NCBI GenBank assembly: GCA_021234155.1
Contig: JAJEKV010000061.1
Location: 3,743,950 to 3,807,949 of the forward strand
Reading direction: 5' to 3'
DNA length: 64,000 bases
DNA from: Isoetes taiwanensis
Lineage: Eukaryota; Streptophyta; Lycopodiopsida; Isoetales; Isoetaceae
Shown here: positions 10,823 through 22,952 of the stretch, in pieces
How positions within the stretch are numbered: position 1 is the first letter of the stretch
How the letters are laid out: each line of letters starts with the position of its first letter
Notes under the pieces: model-generated
Told to the model about the DNA's origin: nothing
Seen by the model: only the letters and a program-made list of their open reading frames with translations
Databases searched by the model: none
Made by a program: the position numbers and the translations under genes

Positions 10823-11537
10823 GATACAATGTGGCCCAAATATTCCACCTTTGCTTTCAAAAACTCACACTTTGACATTTTTGCATATAACTTATGCTGT
10901 CTGAGCAGAGTTAGCACAAAACACAAATGATTCAAATGCTCATCTAAGGTTTTACTGTACACCAGGATATCAACTAAAAATACTTCAATAAAAGTATCAA
11001 GACATCCTGCAAAAACTTCATTCATCATTCTGGAAAAAGTAGCAGGGGCATTCATTAGTCCAATGACCTCATTATCAACACTCATATGATAACATTCCAA
11101 AGCAGGATAACATTCATCAATAAATAAAAGAAAACATTGATTGGAAGATTTATGTACCAGTTTCTTGATCTGAAGCGACGACACGATCTTGGAAGCTCCC
11201 GTCAAAGGACTCCCTTGCAGATATATCACGTGTCCATCGTGCTTCAGCATCACCTGATGAGTATTCCAATCTATTGTAGTATGCTTAACCCGTTGCAACC
11301 ATGTTATCTCCAGCACCACATCATGCCGGCCAACATCCAAGAGGTCAAAATCAAAGAGCCACAATCCAATAACACCACAAAGTTTCGGCCCATGATTCTG
11401 CCCAAGAATCTAATAATCTGTCCAGCAAACATATCCATGATGTCCTTGCTTGCGGGCTTATCCAGCACGCATAACTCTTCCATAGCAATGGTTGAAACCG
11501 TCTTAGATTCGAATACTTCTTCAGCCTTTTCAGTCAC
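10747..11537 (-). pseudogene. Gypsy protease and truncated reverse transcriptase
   Basis: The aspartic protease region has VVLLDCGS where LLDSGSTHNF is usual, and continues through the protease-RT linker (FDFDLLDVGRHDVVLEITWL). The RT palm then begins abruptly at MNAPATFSRMMNEVF; the preceding fingers and first catalytic aspartate region are deleted. The usual FIDDILVYS motif reads FLVDILVYS, so a catalytic aspartate is lost. The rest (HLCFVLTLLRQHKLYAKMSK, VEYLGHIVS) is typical. Confidence 0.88.
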
Positions 11538-11567
11538 GTTTGCTTTCTTCTTATCAGCTTTCTTGTT

Positions 11568-12418
11568 CTATGGCTGAGAGCATTCACGACTAATGTACCC
11601 AGGCTCTCCATATCTATAGCAGAAAATACCCTTTCTGGGACCACTAGACTTAGAGTCCGCCTTACGCTTCTTGGACTCCCCACCTGCAAACTTAGGCTTA
11701 GGCTGTTCAGACTTTTTCTTTGTGAAAAAACCTTTTTTTCTTCTTTGAGAACTTTTCGGACGTCCTCTTAAAGGACTCATCCTCTTCCCCAAGCTGACGA
11801 GCCAACATCATTGCTCTCTCAAAATCCTCGGGCTTCAACCCGATTTTCTGCTTCTTGAGAGCAACACTGGATAGGCCACCTAGGAAGAAATCAACCTGTC
11901 GAGCCTCGGACAAGTCTCCAATCCTGTAGATATAACCCCGTACCTTATTGATATAAGCACTGAGAGAACCTGTCTGCTTACAGTATCGTAGCTTCTCAAG
12001 CACATCACGAGCATCATGCTGAGGTGCATATTCCCCAGGTATTCACCTCTTTCTTCATGGTAGAACCATTCCACCAACTATAGGCATCCAATTTCAGCCG
12101 CATCTGCGCAATAAGCAATCGCGCCTTGTCACCTTTATTGGTAGCCTCAAAAAAGGTCTCAAGCTTGTCAATCCAAGCCATCGCCTCCTCAATGCCTTTC
12201 CCATCCCAATCTGGGATCTTTGTGTGCTCAAGTCTACGTATGTCCTCCTTGCTCAATCCGGAACTCTTCAGTGACTGTTCCACAGCAGCACTAGCACCAG
12301 GTACATCCGGGTCCACCACCACAACTACCGGAGACTTCCCTTTCTCCGTAGACTTCCCATGGCCATCTACGCCAGCAAGGGTCTCTAATACAGTTCTCAT
12401 AGCAGTCTGAGTGTCCAA
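11568..12418 (-). pseudogene. Gypsy gag with CCHC zinc knuckle
   Basis: Capsid-like sequence is spread over three overlapping frames (12014-12418, 11707-12003, 11568-11792). It starts with a gag N terminus (LEHTKIPDWDGKGIEEAMAW, RLLIAQMRLKLDAYSWW), continues through KVRGYIYRIGDLSEARQVDF and ends in a basic stretch. The final zinc knuckle reads CYRYGEPGYISREC, matching CX2CX4HX4C only partly: the second cysteine and the histidine are lost. Confidence 0.85.
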
Positions 12419-12578
12419 TACTTCCTTGAGGCTCTGCTACACACCCAGCAAGTCCTCACCCCACTTCGTCTGCATGGTCTCCAGGTTCTTCTGGGTTTCC
12501 TGTACGCGAGCAGCTAGCCCTCGTACATCAGGTTCCTCCTCCATAGGAGTCACCTGTCCTGCTCAAGCCGCAACTCAG

Positions 12579-12590
12579 GCTCTGATACCA
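12579..12590 (-). other. Primer-binding site, initiator tRNA-Met type
   Basis: On the minus strand the bases after the 5' LTR read TGGTATCAGAGC, the complement of the plant initiator tRNA-Met 3' end. It lies one base from the LTR edge at 12592, which fixes element orientation and LTR boundary. Confidence 0.92.
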
Positions 12591-12591
12591 C

Positions 12592-14000
12592 TGTTACGAA
12601 CCAAAATTTTAGTACCAAAAATTTTGATTTGTATTCTCATCAAACCATCAGAGTACACAGAACAAGTACTGCCCCCACGAGGCTATAAATATGAAAGCCA
12701 CATATACAGATAACAAGATGACAACATAGATAACTATATACACACTTCCGCCAGCTATCAAACAGCCTGCACAAGCTTCCACGTGTTAGTAACATGCATA
12801 AGAGTTATCCAGTAGTATCAACATGAAGCAATGACTGATGAACTGCAAGAACACACATATGGAATCCACCACATGCACCACAGCATCTGCCAAGCAGACA
12901 CACCCTGCCATATCTAGACAGTACGTCGCCTAGAACCCCCACGCTGGTGGATCCAATGTAATGGGAAACTACATGCATCATATTAAGAACCCCGGGCAAC
13001 TAGACTTTTGGCTATATCCACCATTGTCCCATACCAGTGATGGGTTTCACCTCACCAATATCCACAGTTCTTAAATGGATGAGGCTCAGTCGTCCACAAC
13101 TATGCCATGTATAACCCCTTGAGACAACATCCGCTGATGTTCGTCTACCCCGCCTTAATGTGTGCGGAGTCAAGTATCTTTAGGATACCACTCTCCACCC
13201 CATGTAACACCAACCTGTTGAGAAGCATCTAGCATTGTTCCATACCAATGCTAAACCCTTCTCTCATTAGTTTATAGGGGTTTCTTAACTAGGGCAAGTA
13301 ACACATGCCCCTATTGTTCCTTTACAGAAACAATGCTCAGGGAGACCTTAGGGAATGCAAGATTCTACTGGCTGGTCTTAGGCTGCAAGGACCATACCAT
13401 CCCTACTATGCCTTAGCGAAATCCTTCGCTCAGCAAGACCTTACAAGCCATTCTAAGCATCTTTAGGCTTAAGACAATAGAACAGGAGAACCATTTAGGA
13501 AGTTCTGTATATTCGTTTTAGGGGCTTCTTTAAGGCAATCAAATATTGCCTGCTAGGTGAAGTTCAGTTATTTAGTACGGGTAAACCCTTTTAGATTCGT
13601 CTCCTATTATAGCAGACCACCTCTGCCATGGCATATAACAACCTATCAATTCCATGGCTTACCAAATGCCTTCAAACTTCACCCCCAGAAATCTCTACAA
13701 GGTCAAAATCCCCTTGCAGCCCAATCTGTCCACAGAACTCTGGTTTTCCTTGCCTTGGGTTCCACCTGCGCCTCCCTTTTGCACAGGCTTCCGGCCTCCT
13801 CCTTTCTAACAGGTTGCCGCCTCCATCTCCTTTGATGGGAACACTTGCCCTGCCAACGTGTGCAGCAACCGGTTAAGCCCGCAACAAGTTCGACAGGCCT
13901 TCGCTGCCCAAACCAGAGGTCATGGCTATATCAGACAGCCGTAGGTGACACCACCCACTATTCCGGTGCTCACCCTTTTAACCCAGAGTTATTTCAACCA
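12592..14000 (-). repeat. 5' LTR of the gypsy element, uninterrupted
   Basis: 1409 bp, TGGTTGAAATAAC...GGTTCGTAACA on the minus strand. It serves as the empty-site reference for both insertions in the other LTR. Confidence 0.9.
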
Positions 14001-14013
14001 AAGTGATGATGGG

Positions 14014-14665
14014 CATAGCTCTATAAGAATAAGAATAAGAATAATTTTTTATCGTCCACTAAGGCCAATCGGCCTATGGGACCCATAAGGAGCGCAACAA
14101 ATTTATTACTGTCCGGATTAAAAAACCCCCGCCCCGAAGGGTTTTCGAGGGAAAAACCGTGGCAGTAATAAGAATGCTGTCAAACTGTACAAGTATACAT
14201 CAATGTATATATACATGTCAAACGTGTGCCCGAGGACATAGCTAATCTCGCATGTCCATAACCTCCTGAAGATATGATCCCAGCACCCGTACGGATGCTG
14301 TGCTCAATGTCACATGTAACGGCTGGCCAGGCCTGACCAACTCAGCATAGCGTGTCCGAATTTGATCATACGTAGGGCAACTTTGAAGGGTATGAGATTC
14401 ATCCTCAATGACTCCCATTTGGCAGCATTGACAGAGCCTGTCCTGGCGTGGCTCACCAATCCATCTGCCCGTCTCAATTCGAAGATGATGTGCCCCTGTG
14501 CGAATGGAAGCAATGAGTCTGCGCCTTTTCATGGGTAATAGGGTACGCAGGTAGCATTGCGGGCCTCGTTCCAATGTGGGATTTATGTGGCACTGGTAGT
14601 GTGCTGTCTTGACCTGTTCAAGAGCATTGACATCCCAAAAGATATTGGGTGTGACGATTTGCCAT
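14014..14665 (-). mobile_element. LINE 3' end, 5'-truncated
   Basis: On the minus strand the open frame at 14242-14574 encodes the C-terminal zinc-binding domain of a non-LTR retrotransposon RT: SIRTGAHHLRIETGRW, then CQCC and EDESHTLQSCPTYDQI. A 3' UTR follows and ends in (ATTCTT)n on the minus strand (TAAGAA repeats, 14019-14040), the usual simple-repeat tail of some LINE clades. It is homologous to 33515-34100. The position next to the gypsy LTR end suggests insertion there or into the flank. Confidence 0.8.
14104..14170. other. Two-hairpin motif in LINE 3' UTR, copy a
   Basis: Outer stem TATTACTG (14104-14111) pairs with CAGTAATA (14163-14170). Inside are a GGATT...CCC hairpin and a GGTTTTC/GAAAACC hairpin with a short GAGG-type loop. 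The same architecture recurs at 33585-33652 and 21960-22019. Confidence 0.75.
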
Positions 14666-17133
14666 GTAAAGTGATAACTAGTGCATTGGACATAATAGCA
14701 TCCTAGGATGAGCTTTCCTTATGGGGGAAATGAGGGTATTTTTATAAACTCCTTGTGAAGTATCAAACTAGATATGTAAATCTATAGATGATATATCCTA
14801 ATACTTTTAGTGCCTTGTATGTAAAAATCACATAGATATTGTGACAGTTAATGGTATATTTATAGTTACAAGAAATTTTGTCATGGTGGCCTCAACATTT
14901 CTTTTGTTCGACTTAGTGCAAAGGCCACTCCGAAAGTTTGCCTACATTTAAAATTTTGAATTCTTTCAACAAAAGTAACCTCATTGAAAGTGAAAACACT
15001 AAAAATTTGTTTATTCACATGATTAAGTGCTAATATTCTCACATTCCAGTCCTTGAATGATGAACTTTAATGCAGAAAACACTCTTTCATTAGTACTATG
15101 GTTTTGTAGAACTGGTAAACTTGGCAAAAGCATTGCTCATGAACAACAACCACCTATTCTCCAATTTTAGTAGCACTATTTTTCCAGGTTGTGACATCAT
15201 CTCATAATTCACCTTAGCAATTTATAAAGATGCAAGATGTAATTATAGAGAACTTGACCTCCATAAGCCTTCACATTTCATCATGCTCTTAAGGTCATGT
15301 GTATCAATACATTTCTGCTTACAACAATGGTCTTCAACTTAGATTCTGCAATATAGAATGTTTTACATACTTTTCTTCCCTTAGTACTTTCTTCATATCT
15401 TCATAAATTCCTTTCTTTTTTTTTATTTTTTTTGTTTTCTTTTCTTTTTCTTTTTCATTTCTTTCCCTTTCTGTATGCACAATGGAAAATGGAGATAAGA
15501 CACAGCTAAGCCATCCAATTTAGTTTTGACTTGGCTACGGAAAAAAACTATTAAAATAAACTTTTGTTCTGTGAATTGATATGGTCATGGCAATGCTTTT
15601 GTAGGGGATTATGAATATATCTATGTTTGGCTTAACAAGCAGAGGATTATTGTGGACGTGGAATTTAGAACCCAATTTAAAAATCACTAGTCCAGTCGTG
15701 CAATACTTATTTGCACTAAAGCAATTGCTGACCCTATTTGTTGGGGATGCAAGCAGATTGCCACAAATATTGTCTAAAGCTGCAAAATGTTCTCTCAAGC
15801 AAAAATCTCTGTTTAGGAGCGTGGATCATCATGTTCTTGGTTTGAAGATGAGTGGCATGGTGCTTTGTTCTTTTTAGCACGCCACATAAATTGCATCTAT
15901 TCATAAGCTTCCCATTTTACTCCTCTGATATAAAATGTTGGGCTCTTATAGCCACATATTGTAAAGCACATAAGAATTACATATTATATGGACTGTCCAA
16001 ACATATCATTATAATTTTAATTCAAAATCATTATATTCTAGAAGGATGACATTCCATTTAGGCAAACATTAGATCTTCCAAGATCCTCCAAAGTGCATGG
16101 CAAATTTTGTAGCTAATTCCAGTAAAAAGGAATTTTGTAGCAGAGCATACGTACCAAATCTACGATTTTGATTCCAGACTTCAATGAAATGTATATACAG
16201 CATGAAGTTCGAATCCCACAAAAAATCCAAGGTATGTAGGTAGAAATTTGCAACCCAACACTGAGTTTAGCGAAAGGGGCAGGCATGTTGCAACGCCAAA
16301 ATCTGGCGCAGAGAGTGGTGAGAAATTTAGGGCTTTGAACCATAGCTTATCCCAGATGCTCTTCAGACCGGATGCTCTCCATGATGTTCACCATGCCTGT
16401 GGCTGTAGCTTCCAGTTCTGAAATGAGGTGTTGCCATGCTTTAAGCTTTGAGCAGATTGTTCCCAAAGAAAGCATGCAAGTAAAGATAGAATAGATTATG
16501 GCGGACTTCAAACAAGTAATCAAATCCATACCAGCTCTTTCATGGTCTAAATTCATGAAACTTGGGGTAGAACAGGGGTGCATTGCAAGCTTTCAAGAAA
16601 CCAAAAGCTAGCAAAGGGTCCTCGCTCCACTAGAACACGTTCCTCGCATGCGAGGAACAGATTGCCTGATAGTCTGACCGGACTCGTTAGCCTCTGTGAA
16701 TACCCAGCCTTGCAAGCATCTAAGGTGTAGAAGAGATAATGTTCAGGCCGTGAATCGGGCAACAAAGCCATGAACAGTGAAGGAAAAAAAAAGGCAAGAC
16801 GAGCTTTCTCCCTTTAAAAGCCATGCAAGGTTCAAAAGCATGTTAGGCCATGCTGGATTTGAGCCCAAGATAGCTGGCAAGAAAGAGCTCAACTGCATAT
16901 TCTGCAACAGAACCAGCTCTTGCATTGTCGAAATTCGCGAAATTAGGGGTAGAACAGGGGTGTGTTGCAAGCTTTCGAGGAATCAAACCCTAGCAGATGG
17001 GCTCCGCTCCAGCTGCTTTACCACAGAAAAATGACATGTTCATCGCATTCGACAAACAGATTGCATGAAAAAAAAAAATACATGGCATCAAAATAAACAA
17101 AAGGATTGCGGTCTTGGAAATATTAGGAAGGGA

Positions 17134-17175
<42 letters not shown>

Positions 17176-20100
17176 TTAGCTTTGTTAAGACCATAAGAAC
17201 TAACGGACTTTAGGCCTTATAGTTCCATTTGGAAAAATAAGGACCTTCAATTGCAATCCTAGAAAAAGGCGGTTACAATCTAATTCTAGGCCACGATAAA
17301 GGAGCAAATAAGAATAAAGAATAAATCCATAAATATAACTTTAAGAATAGAAATGCATTGATATCCATGGAATATAACAATGAAAAATATCTAGATAGGC
17401 GTCTGAGAAGCCTAAATTTGTATTCAAACATACAAAAGATCCAATACCATATCATCTTATAGAAATATAGTACAAACCAGTAAAAAAAATCTTATCAATA
17501 GATCTTCCAATGTTTCAGTAGAAGAACTTCATAGGAAAAAGATTTCATGTCATAACGTAAAAGAAAGAAGCATAATCGGTGTTCATAGATTTCACCACGA
17601 AGGTCTTTTTCGCATTTTGAGCAATAACTTTGCTCAATCTCTAAACAATTCATCACCATCACGGAGGGATAAGTTCGGTTACTGCGGTGGAACCCGATCA
17701 AGTTAGCACGAGAAGGGTAAATGCATAAGCCACAAGCGGTAAGCAATGAACTCATCCGGCAACCCCTTCACCATAATACAAACCACATTATAACCAAAAT
17801 AATAAGGCCAAGAAGTTAGGAAAAACAATTCTGAAATTAATGTCAATGACGGAGGGAGTTAGGAGAATGAGCTTAAAGAGTTATATTTGAGAGAATAAAC
17901 CTAAAGAGCTAATGGTCTAAGTTTAGGAAGCACGTAATATAGCAAAGATTAAGAGAACGACAAAACACCAAGCGTTAAATTGTGCCTGACTAAGAGAAAG
18001 GTTCATAAGCTAATCATTGCAATAAAAGCAGTTAGTTAGGGCTATAAATTAGAAATAATAAAATTTTTATTGGGCCTGGAGCTTAAAAGGAACCATAAAG
18101 AAACTAGCTAAAAGAGAATCAGTAGAGTTAGATAAGAGAATGAATAATTGAGCTGCATTATCATGTTTTACACGGGTAAAATTGAGCAAAGGCGACATCG
18201 TGTGGGAATAGAAAATCTATCTGACATAAGTAGCTCAAAAGGATAGAAGCTGTATGTCGACTTACGATGGAATCAAAACAGAAAATAACTAAGGGCGACT
18301 AAAGATCCATGCAATAACAAAGATCAAACAAGACAAAGGAGAAGATAATGTTAACATCAATATATAGCAAAAACTATGAATTATTCAAAGATCTTGCATG
18401 GCCATCATACAAGGGCAGATCTGCTCCAAGTTGCTTTCAAAACATGAAATAGCTTTCAAAACATGAAATAGAAGGATATGCATCTCCTTCCTGAAATTGT
18501 TAACCAGAAATAGTAGACTTAAACATCAATGCAAGGACCCAAGCAAATATTAAGGTTCAATTAGCATACAAAACAAGGGATATTACATATCCTTTGTCAA
18601 ATCTGTCTAGTCATATATGTGTGGAAACAGAAAAAATCCATCTAGCTATCCGGAAATTCTAAGACAAGCGACTTAATATGACATCCCAATCTCATGATAC
18701 GGTGTACTTCTAGTGGCTAGCTTATTCTTCTTCTGTTATGCAATTTTAGATAGAGATCTACATAAGCTGTATTTGACATATTTTCAGTATAACCATATAG
18801 AATATAAAGATCAACCTGTATTTTAAGGTCTGCCTTGCCAAAAAATTATGGTAGAATTAAAAACGAAAATGGGTAAAAACCTGGTTCGTCATGATGCCAT
18901 CACTTGGTCGATTTGAGCTTTTTGCATCTGAGGCTGATGGTATATTGTACTTTGGGCAGAGAAACTCTCTTCAGGAGTGCGTAACTAATTATGAATATCT
19001 CCTTTGTCGGCAAGACCTTGCACATTCTGAGCTGAGCTCCCTTGTTCTTCAAGATCGGCGAGTTTACTGGCTGGAGATGCATCAGAAACCTTAACAGGCT
19101 TGTGAAACCTCATTTTGGTCTATCCATAAACTGAACGCAGCTCAATAGTGCAGCATGTTTCTGGCATAATGCAATCCCAAGGCGAGGAAGATTTCCATAA
19201 GAAGCGACCGCTTGGAATATCTGTTAGGGTAAGGAGACGTCTGCGCCCATCGTAAGGTGAAGGAGCTTAGAGAAATGAAAGAAACCTAAACCTAAAAGAA
19301 TCATGCAGAATATTGACAGTCTGGATTTTTCTAACCATGTAATTTCTAATTGCAGAATAGAAAAAGCAAAGTTTGAATAAAATATATTCTAATCATACAC
19401 TTAGAAGGCTCACTGGTTAAGCTGAACATTGGTAGAATTTACGATATCCAATGAAGCAAACGTTACTCATAAAAATGCAATCCCAAGTTGAATGCCGTTT
19501 TCAAGGTGGACATGAACTCCATAAGGGGACTGGAAATAATGCAGAATCAAGTTGAATGACGTTTCCAAGGTGGACCTGAATTCCACTAGGGGGACTGGAG
19601 ATATCAATCTATTTTAGAGAAGGGAAAATCAGTTGCTAACCAGGGTCCATTTATTTTAAGAAGATACAACAGCACATGAGTCAACTAGAATTCTAGATGT
19701 AATATGAGTTACTTGATAAGCATATTGATCATCAATAATGGTTAAGTGTGCAGACTTAGACCTTGCCTTATTTATATTCGTTTATCTCAAAAGAAGTCAT
19801 AAGATTCAAACTAGTCATTTGGGTGCAACCCACCTCCATATGCTGGATACAGCCTTACTGCCCATAACTTGTGTTTGTATCAGATGAATCACATGTATTC
19901 TAGGAAGCCAAATTTGGGATTAAGGGGTAAGTTTAGTAATCCACCTAAATGGAAAGGTTCCTAAGGCATAAAGCTAGAGATAAGTTCAATAGAGAGACTG
20001 GTCCTAGACAACAACATTAGTGAGGTTTAGAAGATATCACATTAATTAAGGGGCTATCTCGGTAAAAATCATTTGCAACCATAAATATATTCACCTATCT

Positions 20101-20200
20101 GGTGTTAACATTGAACGACAAGGCCCTCAACATCATACAAAATCCATATGTATCCATCTTTCAGGAAGGAGATAAGAATAGACCATGGTAGTTAATTAAC
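14666..20200. other. Long AT-rich stretch, no confident gene
   Basis: No transposon protein or known gene recognised. Contents seen: a T-rich tract at 15410-15470; a direct repeat of about 80 bp (GGGGTAGAACAGGGGTG) at ~16563 and ~16936; an A-run of roughly 33 at 17137-17170; and an 80-bp tandem duplication at 19478-19600. On the minus strand at 19120-19265 a frame reads SPYDGRRRLLTLTDIPSGRF then LWKSSSPWDCIMPETC, which has a coding look. Another frame at 18990-19110 contains SPASKLADLEEQG. I cannot assign either. Confidence 0.5.
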
Positions 20201-20204
20201 ATTA

Positions 20205-20245
20205 TAAAAAAAAAAAAAAAAACAACAACAACAACAACAACAACG
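20205..20245. repeat. A-run followed by (AAC)n
   Basis: Fifteen or more A followed by about eight ACA/AAC units, consistent with a retroposon tail or microsatellite. Confidence 0.85.
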
Positions 20246-20249
20246 CATT

Positions 20250-21770
20250 ATATATGTAGAGATGGTACTACTTGATTGAATACAACATGGATAAGTTGAT
20301 ATATATAGTCTCTTGGATCTTGTACTTGAATGTTTCATGAAAGTTATACTTTTGCATTTGAAATATATATTTATGATGTTAATATCACATGAGATAAGTA
20401 TGATTGTTGTATGATGATGTTATGAGCTAGTATTGTTAAGATTTGATGATCATAACATGTATTTGCATTGTTATGCACGTGGATATGCTAGTTCTGGCTA
20501 TGTCACGGATATGCTATAGTATCATGGAATTGATGATGACTTTGAGAAGTGGGACATGTGTTGATGGTGCAGGCGTGCATATTCTCCGAGGTTGGAGTCC
20601 ACTTGCGGTGGCTTGGACTCGCAGTTTTTCTTATTCTTGACATCGGGCATTGTCACCCCGATGAGAGTGCTTCGTCGCGCTACATGGCTTGCAAGTGGCC
20701 CCCTAGCACTGATGTCTGTTAGGAGGGTGTGTACACATGAAGCTTACCACACCCATATTTGCTTCAGGGCCTAATCAGCAGTGGTGGCCTGCATAGAGCC
20801 GGAGTTGCACTGCATGCTTATGGTTATCTCATGGTTTTCACGATTATTTCATGATTGCCTCATTATTATCTCATGTTCTTATGGTTTAGTTATAACATGT
20901 AGAGATATTATATTTGGATGCATTCGTAATGCTTTGGTATTATATTCTCATGATGCAATCTTTGTCTCTCTGTTGAGCATATATTTGATGTGGAATACTG
21001 AAAACATGTGGGTCTTGCACAGTGGGACTCTCTTGTAGTAAGTTGTTCTATATGGAGATGGTTCTCATAGTTGTATTGTTCGATGCATGATGCTTGTGCA
21101 GGATGTCTTGGCCATTTATTAACACCCTTAACACTAGAGTGGTCCCCTGATGGACCAAAAATAGTCCATTTCCAATGTTCACTTTAAAATTCATATAAAA
21201 TCAATGACATAAAATCTATTCGAACCATTCCTAAGAGTTCATCTATGGCAGTCATGATCCACTACAAAAGTACCTATATATATATATATATAATATATGG
21301 CTCCATTCTTGTAAGTTATGCTCTAGCAAACTCAAGGGGGTCAAGTACCAAAAGATTCATATTTACATAAAGTCAAATTGTCTCGAAAAAAAGATTTTTT
21401 CAAATGTTTTTATTACATTCTACACGAGATCGAGAAAAATACATAAAAAACCACATGCCAATCCAAAGTCCGTAAAAAGGGATATGGCCATTCAAACATG
21501 ACAGGGCCAAAACTGTTTTCTGCCTCCTCAGAACCAATTATGGTTCCCAGAAGGCAGTTGTTATTTAAATACAATAACTTTTACAAGGAAATGCATTTTG
21601 AGCTAATATTTGATATATATGCAATTGACAAGTTCCTCCATCCTATAAAAATGTTGGTTGGCCTTGAATTTTATATTTGTTGTAATTGAAGTACCGATCT
21701 CTTTGTATAAGATATGCAAACATGAATTACTAAGTAACTAATTTAAGATTCATATGAGATTTTGTGTAAA
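20250..21770. other. Probable retrotransposon LTR remnant, low coding content
   Basis: The block 20560-20810 is GC-richer than its surroundings and resembles the GC-rich part of the LTR at 45768-47411 in general texture, with short purine-pyrimidine blocks and no coding. A (TA)n tract lies at 21273-21295. No ends or primer site found. Confidence 0.3.
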
Positions 21771-21959
21771 GACATGATTCTGGGAAGGGACTCGCAAAGG
21801 ACACAAAATCGGCCGAATAGATAGGCTTGTCATTCATCACAGCAGCAGTATACAATGTTTGAAGAATAGCGAGGGGTAGCCGACCATAGGAACAATATCG
21901 GGCGACCCCGGAAACAAAAGAAATGTGCACAGGCAGTATAGAAGGGTAATGGCGACAAC

Positions 21960-22019
21960 TTCTCATCGGGAAAAAAAAACCCCTCCCTTTAAGGTTTTCG
22001 AGGAAAACCCTAATGAGAA
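21960..22019. other. Two-hairpin motif, copy c
   Basis: Outer stem TTCTCAT (21960-21966) pairs with ATGAGAA (22013-22019). Inside lie GGG-A9-CCC and GGTTTTC (21993-21999) pairing with GAAAACC (22003-22009). This is the same core as the LINE copies but with a different outer stem and no LINE sequence around it. Confidence 0.7.
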
Positions 22020-22194
22020 ATGGTCCCAGCAACCTTGAATGTGTTGCCTGGAGAACCGAAGGAGATGGGTCGATGGCGAAGCCGAAAAAAGCAGGACCTC
22101 GGATGATGGCATAAAACCTGCAAGCAACACAAAGAACTCTAAAAAACACCCGTGAATGGTTAGAGAAAATCAAACATGTAGCAGAAAAAGAGAG

Positions 22195-22725
22195 CATCAC
22201 CCAATAGGGTGGAGAACAACATCATCCAACGGGTGGAGAACAATTATGCAAAAAGAAATATGTGTCACCCTCGAGGTGGAAATAAACAGCATCACCCGCA
22301 GGTGGAGATAGCATCACCCATAGGGTGGAGAAAAGCGTCACCCAACGGGTGGATAACAATCATGTGAAAAGAAATATGCGTCACCCTCGAGGTGGAAATA
22401 AACAGCATCACCCGCAGGTGGAGAATAATGCGGCATAATGCCGAAAAAAGAAAAACATTATTAAAGAAAACATTATTATAGCAACACCTAAGGTGGACAA
22501 CAACAAAGAGTGCATGAACCCAAAAATAGATGAAAAGTCACCCGTTAGACGTTAGGAACTGTAAACAATCATATATAGAAATAGAAAACAGCACCGAGAG
22601 GTGGAAAAAGAAAAAATAGCATCACCAACAGGTGGAGATCATCGAGCATCGCCCAACGGGTGGGAAAAATATAGATAGCATCACCCTTGTGGTGGAAAAT
22701 AATTTAAGCATCACCCAACGGGTGG
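22195..22725. repeat. Micro-hairpin array (CACCC...GGGTGG units)
   Basis: About 14 units of CACC(C)-N(2-5)-(G)GGTGG separated by 15-80 bp. Loops vary (AAC, TCGA, GCA, ATA, AAT, AACA, TTGT) while the CACC/GGTG stem is kept. Part of the array (22250-22325) is itself duplicated at 22365-22440. No open frame runs through it. Confidence 0.85.
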
Positions 22726-22791
22726 TCAAAACTGAACAAAAACATGTAAACAATAGACGAACTCAAAATAACATATAAGGGCGGGTAGGGT

Positions 22792-22920
22792 GGGAAGCAA
22801 TGGACAAGGAAAGAAATGCTGCTGCGAGAAGACGCCAATAACGAGCCACAAGAAGGACGAGCACATATATAGCTGCTCGTCCCATCCCATAATAACGATC
22901 CGAGGGCTCAGATTGATGCT
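22792..22920. repeat. 129-bp direct repeat, copy 1
   Basis: Ungapped match to 28672-28800 (offset exactly 5880) with 7 mismatches, about 95% identity. Contains GACGAGCA-N10-TGCTCGTC, a perfect 8-bp stem whose loop holds CATATATA. A 32-bp block right after it (22921-22952) also occurs at 21777-21808. Confidence 0.85.
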
Positions 22921-22952
22921 ATTCTGGGAAGGGACTCGCAAAGGACACAAAA

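Larger units (their letters stand above)
2262..14000 (-). mobile_element. Ty3/gypsy chromovirus LTR retrotransposon with two nested insertions
   Basis: Two LTRs bracket a 4.1 kb internal region (8485-12591). Read on the minus strand, the order is 5' LTR (12592-14000), primer-binding site, gag, protease, reverse transcriptase, RNase H, integrase, chromodomain remnant, 3' LTR (2262-8484). This is the Ty3/gypsy order, and the chromodomain marks a chromovirus. Each LTR begins TG and ends CA on the minus strand. Without its insertions the 3' LTR would be about 1.42 kb, close to the 1.41 kb 5' LTR. Frames are broken in every domain, half of RT is missing and the catalytic motif is changed, so the element is dead. 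I found no clear target-site duplication (GGATT left, AAGTG right), and a LINE abuts the right end. Confidence 0.9.
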
